The notes: generated by a model from the sequence alone, not told the origin. 16,140 nucleotides of DNA from JAYTJL01 sp043731125 (GCA_043731125.1 JAYTJL010000068.1:1-16140), one strand, 5' to 3'. Positions 6,228-12,943 are shown, numbered from the stretch's first letter. Translations and numbers: made by a program.

Positions 6228-6256
6228 TTGTGTTTAGAGGGGCAACTACCTATAAT
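6228..6256 (+). promoter_or_regulatory. Promoter of the PilW-like prepilin gene
   Basis: TTGTGT (6228-6233), a 17-nt spacer and a perfect TATAAT (6251-6256) lie before the GTG at 6276, with AAGGA at 6264-6268 as ribosome site. The rest of the 156-nt spacer from 6120 shows only a weak hairpin (AACAC and GTGTT at 6221-6234). Confidence 0.65.
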
Positions 6257-6275
6257 TAAAAATAAGGAAAAATTT

Positions 6276-6923
6276 GTGGGGAAACTAGCCGTAATCAGTG
6301 TAAAAAAGACAGAGCCCAGATCCAGACAGGGTGGTTTTACCGCAATAGAACTCGTCATTGCTGCTGGTGTTTTCTCAATAGTGCTTATCGTGGCCCTAAG
6401 TGGATTTCTGGCCATTGGGAGAATGTTTTATAAAGGAGTTACTATTAGTAACACACAAAATGTAGCAGTTGGGCTAATGAATAGTGTTACAACTGATATT
6501 CAAAATGCTACAAGTTTTGGTGGCTCCCAGGCAGCTGGTTATTATTGTTTTGGTGGTATTCGATATTCCTTCAAAGAGGGCACAAAAGTAAGCGGGAGTA
6601 GCTACGGAGTGTATAGAGATGCCATGGTAGGCGCTAATGCATGCAGTCCACCATGCACATCTCTCGGCAACCCAAGTGGTTGCGCGCCACTTAGTAGCCC
6701 AAAGGAATTTTTAGGCACGAATATGCGAATTTCAAAATTTAGTGTAGTGCCTAAAGTCGGTACACTGTATCAAGTAGATTTAACGGTTACATATGGTGAC
6801 GATTCGGCCCTCATAGCTCCCGCCAGTCAGTCCCCACGTTGCAATGGTGGACAAGCCGGCACCCAATACTGCGCAATTAGCAATTTGTCTAACATTGTTT
6901 CAGTAAAAGACTATAATATATAA
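6276..6923 (+). CDS. Minor prepilin, PilW-like
   Basis: This prepilin has the cleavage site RQGG|FTAIELVIAAGVFSIVL, with Gly at -1, Glu at +5 and a hydrophobic helix of about 22 residues. A PilW/GspJ-like helix follows (NVAVGLMNSVTTDIQNATSF), then a domain with six Cys. I place the start at GTG 6276 (215 residues, 20-residue leader) because AAGGA lies 7 nt upstream and a good promoter ends at 6256. The frame also extends to a TTG at 6228, but that codon lies in the -35 hexamer. The stop is 10 nt before the PilX-like gene, so the two are almost certainly co-transcribed. Confidence 0.84.
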   Translation: MGKLAVISVKKTEPRSRQGGFTAIELVIAAGVFSIVLIVALSGFLAIGRMFYKGVTISNTQNVAVGLMNSVTTDIQNATSFGGSQAAGYYCFGGIRYSFKEGTKVSGSSYGVYRDAMVGANACSPPCTSLGNPSGCAPLSSPKEFLGTNMRISKFSVVPKVGTLYQVDLTVTYGDDSALIAPASQSPRCNGGQAGTQYCAISNLSNIVSVKDYNI

Positions 6924-6933
6924 GTAGGCGGGC

Positions 6934-9420
6934 ATGAATAAGTATATAAAAGCAGGTCATAGACAAAAATCACCATCACACCACAGAGGTGAAGATGGAA
7001 TGGCTTCATTGATTGTAGCTGGAGTAATGATAGTTGTTCTCAGCCTAATAAGCTTTGGCTTTGCTAGGATAATGGAGCGTTCTCAAACCAACTCTGTTAA
7101 TAACCAACTCGAAGCTAGAGCCTACTATGCTGCTCGCTCAGCGGTTGGCGATGCCTTGAAGTATATTACTGATAATCCTGGCGCAACTTCCACGACATGC
7201 AACACTCTACTACAGGGCGGTGGAGCACTGCAAAACGTGTCTCAGCTTTCTACTGACGGCACCACCAGATATACTTGCCTGCTTATTAATGACAAACCAT
7301 CCGAGCTAGTCTACCAAAAAGTTGCGGCTCAGAAGTCTCAGGTAGTAAAGCTACTGCCAGACACCGGTCAGTTATCTAGTCTGCTGATTTCCTTCAAATC
7401 AACAGATCCTACCCATAACCGTACAGTTGGAGGAAGTTGGAGGTTTGAAGACCAGGCAACTTGGTTTAGCAATAATACTCACCCAATTTTGCGTGTAGCA
7501 CTATACCCAATGCCGGCTAGTGGGTCTTTTGCTAACGCACAAACGGACTCAAAAACCTTCTTTCTATACCCAGCAGCAGCTGGGGGAGGAAAAACAACCA
7601 ACTATAGTGGAACTACCGATGGGTCAATAAGACCCGCTCCATGCGACAAAAACGCTCTACCTACCTTTAATGGGTCCCAGGACTATGACTGCAACACGGT
7701 AATAACTGGGTTAAACTCTATAGCTTCGGGTACAGTGCCAGCCTACTATTACCTAAGAATAACACCCATATATCTATCTGCTGATTTTAAGCTAAAAGCC
7801 AATGACACATCAAATGGTATTGTAAAATTTAGGGGAGCTCAAGTTGTTATTGACGCTACGGCTAAGTCTGCTGATTCGTATCAAAGGCTAGTTGCACACG
7901 CTGACAGTAGTAGCGTTGGTGGAGTACCAATCAACCTAGGCTCAGGTGATAATGCCATTCCTGAATATTCTGTCCGCTCTGCCGGAGCATTATGCAAAAG
8001 GCTAAACGTTGGACTAACAATAACAACCATAGACGCATCTGCAGCAACAGCATGCAACCTTGGCTTTACTCCGTCTCAATTACCACCAGTGTCTTTGCTT
8101 GACCCAGTAACTAACCTAACATCTGCCAGCCTGACATTTAACGGCAACGTCAACCCACGCGGTGGCAACGTAACTAGCTGTTATTTTGAATTTGGTACCT
8201 CCGTATTATTTGGTAGAACCCAAAACTGCGCCAGTCTACCAGGTAGCGGTTCTAGTCCGGTAGCCGTAACTGCAAATGTAACTGGTTTGACAGCCAGTAC
8301 AACGTATTATTATCGGTTATGTGCCAAAAATTCTAACCCCTTGCCAGGATGTTCGTCAACTGTAACTGTTACTACTCCCGCTCCAGCCCCGCCCCCCACA
8401 GTAAGCCTAACTGCAACCTCTATCATTATCATTGCTGGTGGGAGCACTACACTTAATTGGACATCTACCAACGCAACTTCTTGTTCTGCGCCTTGGACAC
8501 CTCAGACGGGTACCAGTGGTGGCCAGTCCGTTAGCCCGGCCTCAACCACCACCTATTCAATTACCTGTACTGGGCCTGGCGGTGTTGTATCTGGTACCAT
8601 AACAATAACAGTCAATCCGGGTGGCGGTGGTGGTACACCTTGTACTTCATCGGCTTCAGGGATTGTCAGTGGCGGTAGAGTATTATCTGGTGGGGATACT
8701 GAGGTACCACTACCAACAAGTGTGTCATATTCCTGGAATGGAGGCTGTCCGGCTGCAACTAGTGGTCAAGCCTATTGGTTCCAGGCAGTGTGTTACAACA
8801 TTACCTGCGGTAGTCCGCCAACGGTACTCGGGAATAGACTAGGCTGGGGAGTTGGACCACCATGTGGTGCTGTCTATAACGTACAATGTTTTGTTGGTGC
8901 AGGCGGCGGTCCCCAAACGGCACCCTCAGGTTCTGACAATTTCTGCATGGACTTCGGTGCCTTTGACGGTGCAGGCGGATTTGGTGGTGCTAGAGCAGGA
9001 AACTCGGGATGGGGCACTAACTGTTTTGTTAACGGCTCTGGCTCTGGTGGGGGCGGTGGCGGTAGTGGCACATGTTTTGTTATTTTAAGTGGAATAATTG
9101 TTAATTCTTACCCTGGGGCGTGTAACGGCAGTGGTTGTTTTGCGATTGGAGTTCCGGGTTGCAGTGAAACCTTCATACCATCTGGTGGTGGTGGTGGCGG
9201 TGGTGGCCCAACTTGCCCACCTGGTGGTGGTGGTAATTCTTGTACATATAGCACATTCTTTGACTGTGATTATGGAGATGGAGTGCCACAAGGTTATCCA
9301 AGAACTGCGTTTGGAGCCCAGATGTGTGGAGATGATGGCGGTACTTGGCATGGATTTTGTAGTAGTTCCAGTGGAGCCACAAGACCTTATGCATGTTCAG
9401 GAGGACCAAACAATTTTTAA
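6934..9420 (+). CDS. Long PilX-like prepilin with FN3-like, Ig-like and Gly/Cys-rich adhesin modules
   Basis: This 828-residue protein starts with a leader ending GEDG, then MASLIVAGVMIVVLSLISFG (23-42) and QLEARAYYAARSAVGDALKY, the PilX/GspK-like N-terminus in which Glu at +5 is absent. Residues about 100-380 are the usual globular domain of this CPR family. A fibronectin-III-like domain follows (about 385-485; NVNPRGG, FEFGTS, VTGLTASTTYYYR), then an Ig-like module (about 489-560; GGSTTLNWTSTNATSC ... TTTYSITCTGPGG). The last 265 residues are very Gly-rich with about 18 Cys and four poly-Gly runs, each closely followed by Cys. Known PilX proteins are far shorter. Its likely role, by inference, is a disulfide-stabilised adhesin at the pilus tip. 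It lies 10 nt after the PilW-like gene. Confidence 0.85.
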   Translation: MNKYIKAGHRQKSPSHHRGEDGMASLIVAGVMIVVLSLISFGFARIMERSQTNSVNNQLEARAYYAARSAVGDALKYITDNPGATSTTCNTLLQGGGALQNVSQLSTDGTTRYTCLLINDKPSELVYQKVAAQKSQVVKLLPDTGQLSSLLISFKSTDPTHNRTVGGSWRFEDQATWFSNNTHPILRVALYPMPASGSFANAQTDSKTFFLYPAAAGGGKTTNYSGTTDGSIRPAPCDKNALPTFNGSQDYDCNTVITGLNSIASGTVPAYYYLRITPIYLSADFKLKANDTSNGIVKFRGAQVVIDATAKSADSYQRLVAHADSSSVGGVPINLGSGDNAIPEYSVRSAGALCKRLNVGLTITTIDASAATACNLGFTPSQLPPVSLLDPVTNLTSASLTFNGNVNPRGGNVTSCYFEFGTSVLFGRTQNCASLPGSGSSPVAVTANVTGLTASTTYYYRLCAKNSNPLPGCSSTVTVTTPAPAPPPTVSLTATSIIIIAGGSTTLNWTSTNATSCSAPWTPQTGTSGGQSVSPASTTTYSITCTGPGGVVSGTITITVNPGGGGGTPCTSSASGIVSGGRVLSGGDTEVPLPTSVSYSWNGGCPAATSGQAYWFQAVCYNITCGSPPTVLGNRLGWGVGPPCGAVYNVQCFVGAGGGPQTAPSGSDNFCMDFGAFDGAGGFGGARAGNSGWGTNCFVNGSGSGGGGGGSGTCFVILSGIIVNSYPGACNGSGCFAIGVPGCSETFIPSGGGGGGGGPTCPPGGGGNSCTYSTFFDCDYGDGVPQGYPRTAFGAQMCGDDGGTWHGFCSSSSGATRPYACSGGPNNF

Positions 9421-9443
9421 AATGACGATCGGCGGAAACTAAA

Positions 9444-10214
9444 ATGGCGAATGTTAACCAGCCCGAACCTAGCAATGTAATTAATAGTTCTGGGTCGGAC
9501 AAAACCATTAGTGTGCATCTAAAAAAACACCCACGTCTCTTACTTATTGCCGTAATATTATTGGCATGTATTGTGGCCGGCAGTATATATCTATATTTTG
9601 CCAATGAAGATAACTTCGACTCTAAGCAAGCTAAAACCGTGTATTCGGGTACGACTACCTACTTAGTGCCAGGTAAGTCTGCCGGCCACGGGATAAGTTT
9701 TAATAAGCCCAACATCTTTGTTACAAAGAGCATACAGGAAAACACTGATACAAAGCATGGCTTTTCATATTATAAAAAGACATCAAGTAAGCAATCAGTG
9801 CTGAATGCTCGTTTGCTGGTCAGCTCGGTAGCATACCCAATTCCAACCGCACCATCCCAAAACACAATAAAGGCTATAAACGATGCTCTATCAGACTCAA
9901 AGTCTGCAAACTATACTGCTGTGGTGAGGCCGATTAATCAGTTTGCGATGGATGGCTATTTCCACAGCCCATTAAAAACAACACTGGGCAGTCCACAGCC
10001 ATTCAAATCCAAGAAGATAAGTGCTAATGCATGGAAATTCAGTGTCACTGTTAGCGACCCAGAGAATACTGCTCCTGCGCAGAGCGGTAATCTAATATTT
10101 GTAATAGGGAAAAACACCAAGTACTATTACCTTCTAACAGTTGAAAATAGTGAATGGAATAAAAACCAAGCATTTTTTAACGACGTTCTTGATAGTATCA
10201 AAGTAGACCAGTAG
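9444..10214 (+). CDS. Single-pass membrane protein, function unknown
   Basis: This 256-residue protein has a polar N-terminus, a basic segment (HLKKHPR, 25-31), one membrane helix (about 31-52) and an outer domain of about 200 residues, so it is probably anchored with its C-terminus outside. The end of the domain (GNLIFVIGKNTKYYYLLTV, then WNKN and FFNDVLDSIKV) resembles the final strand-helix of PsbP-like or Mog1-like folds; that is a weak pattern match. GGCGGA (9431-9436) is the ribosome site. It lies 23 nt after the PilX-like gene and is likely the last gene of that operon, but a role in the pilus is not shown. Confidence 0.8.
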   Translation: MANVNQPEPSNVINSSGSDKTISVHLKKHPRLLLIAVILLACIVAGSIYLYFANEDNFDSKQAKTVYSGTTTYLVPGKSAGHGISFNKPNIFVTKSIQENTDTKHGFSYYKKTSSKQSVLNARLLVSSVAYPIPTAPSQNTIKAINDALSDSKSANYTAVVRPINQFAMDGYFHSPLKTTLGSPQPFKSKKISANAWKFSVTVSDPENTAPAQSGNLIFVIGKNTKYYYLLTVENSEWNKNQAFFNDVLDSIKVDQ

Positions 10215-10230
10215 CTTTTGCTACTTTGAT
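10197..10230. other. Inverted repeat at the end of the membrane-protein gene
   Basis: ATCAAAGTAG (10197-10206) and CTACTTTGAT (10221-10230) are perfect 10-bp arms. Inside, GTAGC-TTTT-GCTAC (10211-10224) makes a competing small hairpin. No T run follows, so it is at best a weak terminator. The right arm is also the end of the xer remnant, including its stop codon read on the minus strand. Confidence 0.45.
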
Positions 10231-10292
10231 TTGCCGTGGAACTTTTCGTGGACGGCTTCTAGGTGTAGGTCAGTCACCTGGGCATATATTTG
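10221..10292 (-). pseudogene. Remnant of the 3' end of a xer tyrosine recombinase gene
   Basis: Read on the minus strand, this segment encodes QIYAQVTDLHLEAVHEKFHGKSK and a stop. The intact recombinase gene at 11124 ends QIYTHVTDPHLKAVHEKFHNKK. The DNA agrees at about three quarters of the aligned 64 positions (10230-10293 against 11130-11193). Upstream on the minus strand the similarity stops at once, with no other catalytic motif and no start, so this is a fragment. It may be a decayed paralogue or a duplicated 3' end left by an integration event. It lies in the 150-nt spacer between two convergent genes. Confidence 0.75.
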
Positions 10293-10335
10293 TTTCTTTC
10301 CCAAAACTCGCCCACATTTCCCCAAAAATATCCTC

Positions 10336-10371
10336 AAATAATATGCGATAGCATGTTTTTTGATATTATTT
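10336..10371. repeat. Inverted repeat around ATGCGATAGCAT copy 1, at the end of the regulator gene
   Basis: AAATAATAT (10336-10344) and ATATTATTT (10363-10371) are perfect 9-bp arms. The loop holds most of ATGCGATAGCAT (10343-10354), followed by a T6 run on the plus strand. The right arm overlaps the stop codon of the regulator gene. It could be a weak bidirectional terminator between the two convergent genes or a protein-binding site. Confidence 0.5.
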
Positions 10372-10938
10372 AATTAAATTAGCAAATCTATTTTTGAGTA
10401 TCTCTGGTTTGTCTATATAGCTAGTCTCGATGTATGTAATATAGCTTGTAAGCTGATAACGCAATGCAACAGCCTCAATCTCTTCGTGGCAGGGGTGGGG
10501 ATGCACCCAAACACTTCGCTGCAAAGTCTTGAAGCCTAGTTCGCGCAGTTTGGCAGACAATGCATTGCGTCCAACTTTTTTAGTTTCTGGCACATCAAAT
10601 ATTACCAGCCGCCATTTGTTATCCCAAGTTTCGGGCTGGTTAATTTGCATCTGATCAAATCCCTGCTTTTCAAGCCGCTTCCTGCCTTTGTCTGTAATGG
10701 TAATCCCGTGCTCGTACCTCTGTGATTCTAGTAGTTTCGTTCGTTTCATATAGCTCAAAATTCGCCTAAGTTCACGTTCTTTTGCACGTTGATCCATTTT
10801 TTTATCGAACATCGACAACGGTTTGTCCACAGCTACCAATAACCCGGGCAATACTAGCACCGAACCAATGGCTGCGGTTGACACTCCTAGCCTCAAAATA
10901 CCGTCTATAACAGCTGCTGTTGCAACCTTCTTATTCAT
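10366..10938 (-). CDS. Cas2-like / PaaX-like transcriptional regulator with hydrophobic N-terminus
   Basis: This protein of 190 residues has three parts. Residues about 5-38 are hydrophobic, possibly a membrane segment. Residues about 48-95 look like a winged helix (RELRRILSYMKRTKLL ... GITITDKGRKRLEK). Residues about 105-190 match the PaaX C-terminal/Cas2-like ferredoxin fold, with WDNKWRLVIFDVPE and KLRELGFKTLQRSVWVHPHPC. Such proteins are common in CPR genomes and are often mislabelled Cas2. No CRISPR array or cas gene is present. The frame also extends to GTG 10944; I prefer ATG 10938 because TAAAAT ends 6 nt before it. Three ATGCGATAGCAT-type sites lie around the gene, one against its -10, which suggests autoregulation. 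The ligand and targets are unknown. Confidence 0.85.
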   Translation of the reverse strand: MNKKVATAAVIDGILRLGVSTAAIGSVLVLPGLLVAVDKPLSMFDKKMDQRAKERELRRILSYMKRTKLLESQRYEHGITITDKGRKRLEKQGFDQMQINQPETWDNKWRLVIFDVPETKKVGRNALSAKLRELGFKTLQRSVWVHPHPCHEEIEAVALRYQLTSYITYIETSYIDKPEILKNRFANLIK

Positions 10939-10944
10939 GTGCAC

Positions 10945-10973
10945 ATTTTATGCTATCGCACATTTTTGTACAA
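10945..10973 (-). promoter_or_regulatory. Promoter and putative operator of the Cas2-like/PaaX-like gene
   Basis: On the minus strand TTGTAC (10968-10973), a 17-nt spacer and TAAAAT (10945-10950) make a good promoter ending 6 nt before ATG 10938. The core TGCGATAGCAT (minus strand, 10950-10960) fills the end of the spacer and touches the -10, where a bound repressor would block polymerase. Confidence 0.6.
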
Positions 10974-11054
10974 AAGCGGTATGCCACCCTGAGGTGAAGG
11001 GGTAACCTACAAAGATTTCAAGTTACTAATTACAAACATAAAATGTCAAAAAAT

Positions 11055-11066
11055 ATGCGATAGCAT
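11055..11066. promoter_or_regulatory. ATGCGATAGCAT copy 3, upstream of the regulator gene
   Basis: The site reads ATGCGATAGCAT on the plus strand: ATGC and GCAT arms around GATA. Its centre is 105 bp from the centre of the promoter-embedded copy at 10950-10961, about ten helical turns, so looping between the two sites is conceivable. The rest of the 10974-11123 spacer shows only a short imperfect direct repeat (GTTAG-GTTGGTGG near 11074 and 11104). Confidence 0.55.
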
Positions 11067-11123
11067 AATTATTGTTAGAGTTGGTGGAGTAAGTAATGAA
11101 TACTGTTAGGTTGGTGGTATGAA

Positions 11124-12044
11124 TTACTTTTTGTTGTGAAATTTTTCGTGGACGGCTTTTAGGTGCGGGTCGGTAACATGTGTGTAGATTTGAGTAGTTG
11201 CAATGTTGCTGTGGCCCAGCATGGCTTGCACACTGCGCAGGTCTGCGCCGTTCATTAGTAGGTCTGTCGCGAATGAATGGCGCAGAGTATGTGGGCTGAC
11301 GTGCTTGGTAATGCCAGCTAGCAGGGCATAACGAGCCACCATCCGTTGAATAGACCGGGCAGTAAGCCGCTGCATGTTACCGCTGTTGTCTATGGATTTA
11401 CTACCGCTATAGCGTATGAATAATGGCCTGGCATTGTCTGTTCTCTGTTCAAGATATTTTGCTATCCAGGTAGCTGCTTCTTCACTAATAAATATTGGGC
11501 GGTCTTTTTGGCCTTTTCCTCGTACCATAAATTCTTTCCGTTTTAAATTAACATGTTCACGGTCTAGACTAACAAGTTCACTGACGCGCAAGCCACTAGA
11601 AAAGAGTAATTCAATGATTGCTCGGTCGCGTAAGCCAGGCTGAGTATCTATACTGGGCTGGGAGGCCAGACTGTCCAGCTCTTCTGGGTTTAGGAATGTG
11701 ACTTGAGGGCGGGTGGTGCGGGCTAGTTCTATCTTGTCAGCAGACATGGCTGGAATTTCCCGCTTAGCGCAAAACTTTAAAAAAGAACGCAGGGCAATAA
11801 GGTGGTAGTTTTGGGTGGTCTTGGAAAGTTCTTCTGATGTGTTGGTTCCCAGTCGGTTAAGCCACAGTCGCCACTTGCGGACCATCTCGGCATCAATATC
11901 AGATACTTTAATTTCACCTGCAAAGTCGGACAGCCTGGTAAGGTAGTGGGAATAGTTTTCAATAGTCTTACTAGAACGGTTTTGTTCTAACTCTAGATAC
12001 TCTAAAAACTGCTCGGTGGCTGCGTCGTACAATAAACTACCCAT
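11124..12044 (-). CDS. xerC: Tyrosine recombinase XerC/XerD-like
   Basis: This 306-residue tyrosine recombinase has an N-terminal SAM-like core-binding domain (about 5-95) and a complete catalytic domain. The catalytic residues are R153 (SGLRVSEL), K177 (RGKGQKDR), H252 and R255 (SPHTLRHSFA), H278 (LGHS) and the nucleophile Y287 (TTQIYTHV). It is the only complete Xer gene in the window and could be the dimer-resolving recombinase acting at dif; XerC and XerD cannot be told apart here. The frame extends 21 codons to 12107, but I start at ATG 12044 (MGSLLYDAATEQFLEYL) because that fits the family N-terminus and an extended -10 ends 7 nt before it. A fragment of a second xer 3' end lies 900 bp downstream, beyond the regulator gene. 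Confidence 0.93.
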   Translation of the reverse strand: MGSLLYDAATEQFLEYLELEQNRSSKTIENYSHYLTRLSDFAGEIKVSDIDAEMVRKWRLWLNRLGTNTSEELSKTTQNYHLIALRSFLKFCAKREIPAMSADKIELARTTRPQVTFLNPEELDSLASQPSIDTQPGLRDRAIIELLFSSGLRVSELVSLDREHVNLKRKEFMVRGKGQKDRPIFISEEAATWIAKYLEQRTDNARPLFIRYSGSKSIDNSGNMQRLTARSIQRMVARYALLAGITKHVSPHTLRHSFATDLLMNGADLRSVQAMLGHSNIATTQIYTHVTDPHLKAVHEKFHNKK

Positions 12045-12051
12045 AAGCATA

Positions 12052-12060
12052 ATTGTAGCA
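12052..12060 (-). promoter_or_regulatory. Extended -10 promoter of the recombinase gene
   Basis: On the minus strand TGC followed by TACAAT (12052-12057) ends 7 nt before ATG 12044. This both supports the shorter start and predicts a leaderless mRNA. Confidence 0.6.
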
Positions 12061-12069
12061 GGGGATACA

Positions 12070-12185
12070 CCAAATTTACTATTTTCCATTTTCTGTTTAC
12101 TGTGCATTTTCTATGATCCGTTTTTCACGGTCAACCGCAAGCAGTAAACGCACGGTAAACAGTAAATAGTTAAAGGTGAACGGTT
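12070..12185. repeat. Inverted GTAAACA-type heptamer tract between xerC and ndk
   Basis: CTGTTTACTGTGC (12093-12105) and GCACGGTAAACAG (12150-12162) form 13-bp arms with one mismatch. ACTATTT (12078-12084) and AAATAGT (12164-12170) extend them after an offset. The sides are built of degenerate 7-mers: TTTACTA, TTTTCCA, TTTTCTG, TTTACTG on the left; GTAAACA, GTAAATA, GTTAAAG, GTGAACG on the right. It is the same inverted design as tracts I-IV, with older-looking units, and fills the divergent spacer of two promoters. Confidence 0.65.
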
Positions 12186-12223
12186 TGTTAAAGTCTAAGG
12201 CTTTGAGTAAATTTAATATCCAA

Positions 12224-12252
12224 TTGCTACTAAGGTTCATATCTGTTAATAT
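12224..12252 (+). promoter_or_regulatory. ndk promoter (leaderless layout)
   Basis: TTGCTA (12224-12229), a 17-nt spacer containing TGT, then TAATAT (12247-12252): a -35, correct spacing and an extended -10. It ends 7 nt before the ndk ATG at 12260. It also argues against a start at 12176. Confidence 0.75.
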
Positions 12253-12259
12253 AGAAATC

Positions 12260-12814
12260 ATGCAAGAAAAAACATTAGTTTTATTAAAGCCAGACGCAGT
12301 GACACGCGGCCTGGTGGGCGAAATAATTAGTCGCTTCGAAAAAGGTGGGCTAAAATTGGTTGCCGCCAAAATGGTAACTCCGACTGAGGATATGGCCAAT
12401 AAGCACTACCCAACCGATAGGCGGCCTTTTATTGAAGGTATGGGGAATAAAACACTAGAAACTTACCAAGAACACGGTATGGATGCCAATGAAGACTTAG
12501 GCACGAACGATGCACATGAAATTGGTTTGAAAATTCAAGGCTGGATGGTGGGTTTTATTACCTCCGGACCAGTTATGGCACTAGTGCTACAGGGCAAAGA
12601 TGCTATTGCAGCAGTAAGAGCAATGGCTGGGCATACAGTGCCAGCTAAGGCAGAAGCAGGCACCATTCGCGGCGATTATTCTGATGATTCACCGGTGCTG
12701 GCTAACAAAGAAAAAAGGCCAATCCTAAATTTGGTGCATGCCTCTGGCGACAAAGAAGAAGCCGATTTTGAAATTAATCTTTGGTTTACCAAAGATGAAC
12801 TTCAAAATCATTAA
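12260..12814 (+). CDS. ndk: Nucleoside diphosphate kinase, long form
   Basis: This 184-residue enzyme transfers the gamma phosphate from ATP to nucleoside diphosphates through a phosphohistidine, balancing NTP and dNTP pools in the cytoplasm. KPDAVTRGLVGEIISRFEKGG (10-30) and FITSGPVMALVLQG (99-112) are family signatures. AGTIRGDY (133-140) follows, and the catalytic His is H160 in NLVHASGD, equivalent to NGTHGSDS of standard enzymes. Compared with E. coli Ndk there are about 34 extra residues between HY (49-50) and the ITSGP motif, with GMDANEDLGTNDAHEIG inside. That length difference is not due to repeats. The start at ATG 12260 gives the normal N-terminus MQEKTLVLLKPDAV; upstream codons back to 12176 are excluded by the promoter. 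Confidence 0.95.
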   Translation: MQEKTLVLLKPDAVTRGLVGEIISRFEKGGLKLVAAKMVTPTEDMANKHYPTDRRPFIEGMGNKTLETYQEHGMDANEDLGTNDAHEIGLKIQGWMVGFITSGPVMALVLQGKDAIAAVRAMAGHTVPAKAEAGTIRGDYSDDSPVLANKEKRPILNLVHASGDKEEADFEINLWFTKDELQNH

Positions 12815-12900
12815 GCGTTAGCTTGATTCGGGCGCCAATGAGACGCGCACAGAAACTACCTTTTAGTTTCGAGCACGGTGAATGCGTGTTGCTTTAGCAA
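12815..12900. other. Spacer after ndk with two small hairpins
   Basis: GAAACTA (12852-12858) pairs with TAGTTTC (12864-12870) and GTTGC (12888-12892) pairs with GCAAC (12897-12901). Neither is followed by a T run, so neither is a clear terminator. No coding sequence is apparent. Confidence 0.45.
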
Positions 12901-12943
12901 CCGATTAACCTTTGGTTTACAGCAGGACGAACTTACAACTTAG
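12901..12943 (+). pseudogene. Degenerate echo of the ndk 3' end
   Basis: CCGATTAACCTTTGGTTTAC followed by GACGAACTT and a TAG parallels the end of ndk (12762-12814: CCGATT, eight extra bases, AATCTTTGGTTTAC, GATGAACTT, TAA). The copy lacks eight bases between ATT repeats, carries a small insertion, and is too short to code for anything. It lies about 120 nt after ndk and overlaps the end of the convergent gene by a few bases. Confidence 0.6.

Noticed and set aside
6228..6275. TTG start for the PilW-like prepilin at 6228
   Set aside because: The codon lies in the -35 hexamer of a good promoter; GTG 6276 has a Shine-Dalgarno at the right distance.
8621..9604. Long open frames on other frames and the opposite strand over the Gly-rich part of the PilX-like gene
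   Set aside because: They arise from the biased GGT-rich sequence; their translations are low-complexity and lack start signals.
11096..11122. Tiny reading frame MNTVRLVV with GGAG upstream on the plus strand
   Set aside because: Eight codons in the 3' flank of xerC, with no other support; the GGAG is part of a short local direct repeat.
12176..12259. Upstream start for ndk at 12176
   Set aside because: It would add 28 residues absent from the family, and the promoter at 12224-12252 lies inside that stretch.
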